From Oscillospiraceae bacterium (GTDB taxonomy: Bacteria > Bacillota > Clostridia > Oscillospirales > Oscillospiraceae), in contig JAEDLP010000013.1 in assembly GCA_016295225.1 (NCBI GenBank), positions 1 to 22,473 on the forward strand: DNA of 22,473 nucleotides. The letters run 5' to 3'. Positions 21,675-22,473 of the stretch are shown here, in pieces (the stretch's first letter is position 1; every line of letters starts with the position of its first letter). Position numbers and translations under genes: made by a program. Under the pieces are notes generated by a model. The model had not been told where the DNA came from, made no database searches, and saw only the letters and a program-made list of their open reading frames with translations.

Positions 21675-22473
21675 ATGACCACCGCGAAAATCTGTATCCT
21701 GGTGACCATCGTGGCCTATCTGTGCCTGATGATCTTTGTCGGGGTACACTTCGGCAAGAAGAACGCCGGGGGATCTTCCCACGAGTTCTATCTGGGCGGC
21801 CGGAAATTAGGCCCCCTTGTCACCGCCATGAGCGCCGAGGCCTCGGACATGAGCAGCTGGCTGCTCATGGGTCTGCCCGGCCTGGCCTACATCTCCGGCA
21901 TCGCCGAGCCCGGCTGGACCGCCATCGGCCTGGCTGTGGGTACCTATCTGAACTGGCTCATCGTGGCCAAGCGTCTGCGGAACTATACCCTGACCGTCAA
22001 AGCTGTCACCATCCCCAGCTTCTTCTCCCGCCGCTACCATGACCAGCGGAACGTGCTGGCCTGCATCGCCGCCCTGGTGGTGCTCATTTTCTTCATCCCC
22101 TACACTGCCTCCGGCTTTAAGGCCATCGGCACCCTGTTCTCCAGCCTCTTCGGCGTGGACTATCAGGCGGCCATGATCTTCGGCGCGGTGGTCATCATCA
22201 TCTACACCGTGCTAGGCGGCTTCCTGGCCGTGGCCAACAACGACCTGATCCAGAGCATCGTTATGTCCGTGGCTCTGGTCATCATCGTCTGCTTCGGCAT
22301 CAACCAGGCCGGCGGCTGGGACGCTGTGGTGTCCAATGCCCAGGCCCTGCCCGGCTACCTGAATCTCACCCAGGGCCACAACATGGCCGAGGGAGTGGCC
22401 TCCACCTACAGCGGCCTGAGCATCGTCTCCACCCTGGCCTGGGGCCTGGGCTACTTCGGTATGCCCCACATCC
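21675..22473 (+). CDS. putP: PutP-type sodium/proline symporter, N-terminal part (cut by window end)
   Basis: At least 266 codons of an SSS-family Na+/solute symporter; the family is about 500 residues, so the rest lies beyond the window. The sequence begins with a hydrophobic helix (residues 5-26), then FYLGGRKLGPLVTAMSAEAS, DMSSWLLMGLPGLAY and IGLAVGTYLNWLIVAKRLR, which closely follow PutP of E. coli and Bacillus. Further helices carry LIFFIPYTASGFKAIGTLF and YTVLGGFLAV. Proline uptake serves osmoprotection or nitrogen and energy supply. The ATG at 21675 has AGGAG 10 bases upstream. The substrate is inferred from similarity. Regulation by the upstream TetR protein through the palindrome is plausible. 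Confidence 0.9.
   Translation, partial: MTTAKICILVTIVAYLCLMIFVGVHFGKKNAGGSSHEFYLGGRKLGPLVTAMSAEASDMSSWLLMGLPGLAYISGIAEPGWTAIGLAVGTYLNWLIVAKRLRNYTLTVKAVTIPSFFSRRYHDQRNVLACIAALVVLIFFIPYTASGFKAIGTLFSSLFGVDYQAAMIFGAVVIIIYTVLGGFLAVANNDLIQSIVMSVALVIIVCFGINQAGGWDAVVSNAQALPGYLNLTQGHNMAEGVASTYSGLSIVSTLAWGLGYFGMPHI

Overview
The window reads as a chromosomal stretch of a GC-rich Clostridia bacterium (Firmicutes), most likely from the Oscillospiraceae (Flavonifractor/Oscillibacter-like). This placement is an inference. It rests on GC-rich coding with strong purine-rich ribosome-binding sites, Firmicutes-type neighbourhoods (dprA-topA-trmFO, greA-lysS, ftsEX near ctpA, plsX-acpP-rnc) and Clostridia-typical DUF4830 and DUF4430 proteins. 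No tRNA, rRNA, insertion sequence, CRISPR array or phage gene was seen. Almost everything is on the + strand; the one convincing minus-strand gene is a small DUF4830 protein.

Layout. 1-220: 3' end of tuf (EF-Tu) with a strong terminator. 298-1140: MscS-type channel, convergent with the DUF4830 gene (1175-1675, minus) around a shared GC-rich hairpin. 1826-2527: RsuA-type rRNA pseudouridine synthase. 2573-5571: a consensus promoter followed by a PucR/CdaR-like regulator, ftsE, ftsX, an overlooked 39-residue membrane peptide and a terminator. 5662-6852: CtpA-type S41 protease. 6904-9044: consensus promoter, greA, lysS. 9124-18007: seven closely spaced genes (ktrB, ktrA, a SpoU/TrmH-type RNA methyltransferase, dprA, topA, trmFO, plsX). 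18024-19629: a second consensus promoter, acpP, rnc and a DUF4430 protein coupled to rnc by ATGA overlap, then a terminator. 19636-21527: alaX-type tRNA-editing gene and a TetR regulator. 21543-22473: a 32-bp perfect palindrome, a promoter and the start of a PutP-type sodium/proline symporter cut by the window end.

How the genes fit together. The content is mostly core housekeeping: translation (tuf, lysS, alaX, trmFO, the RNA modification enzymes), transcription elongation (greA), DNA topology and uptake (topA, dprA), phospholipid/fatty-acid entry (plsX, acpP), envelope and division (ftsEX, ctpA) and osmotic/ion homeostasis (mscS, ktrAB, putP).

I do not see an unmistakable new multi-gene system. 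The most interesting signals are: the 32-bp palindrome with tandem half-repeats between tetR and putP; near-identical spacers in the greA and acpP promoters (13 of 17 bases); a PucR-like regulator leading the ftsEX operon, followed by the 39-residue peptide where many Firmicutes carry a cell-wall hydrolase; and a histone-H1-like Lys/Ala tail on topoisomerase I.
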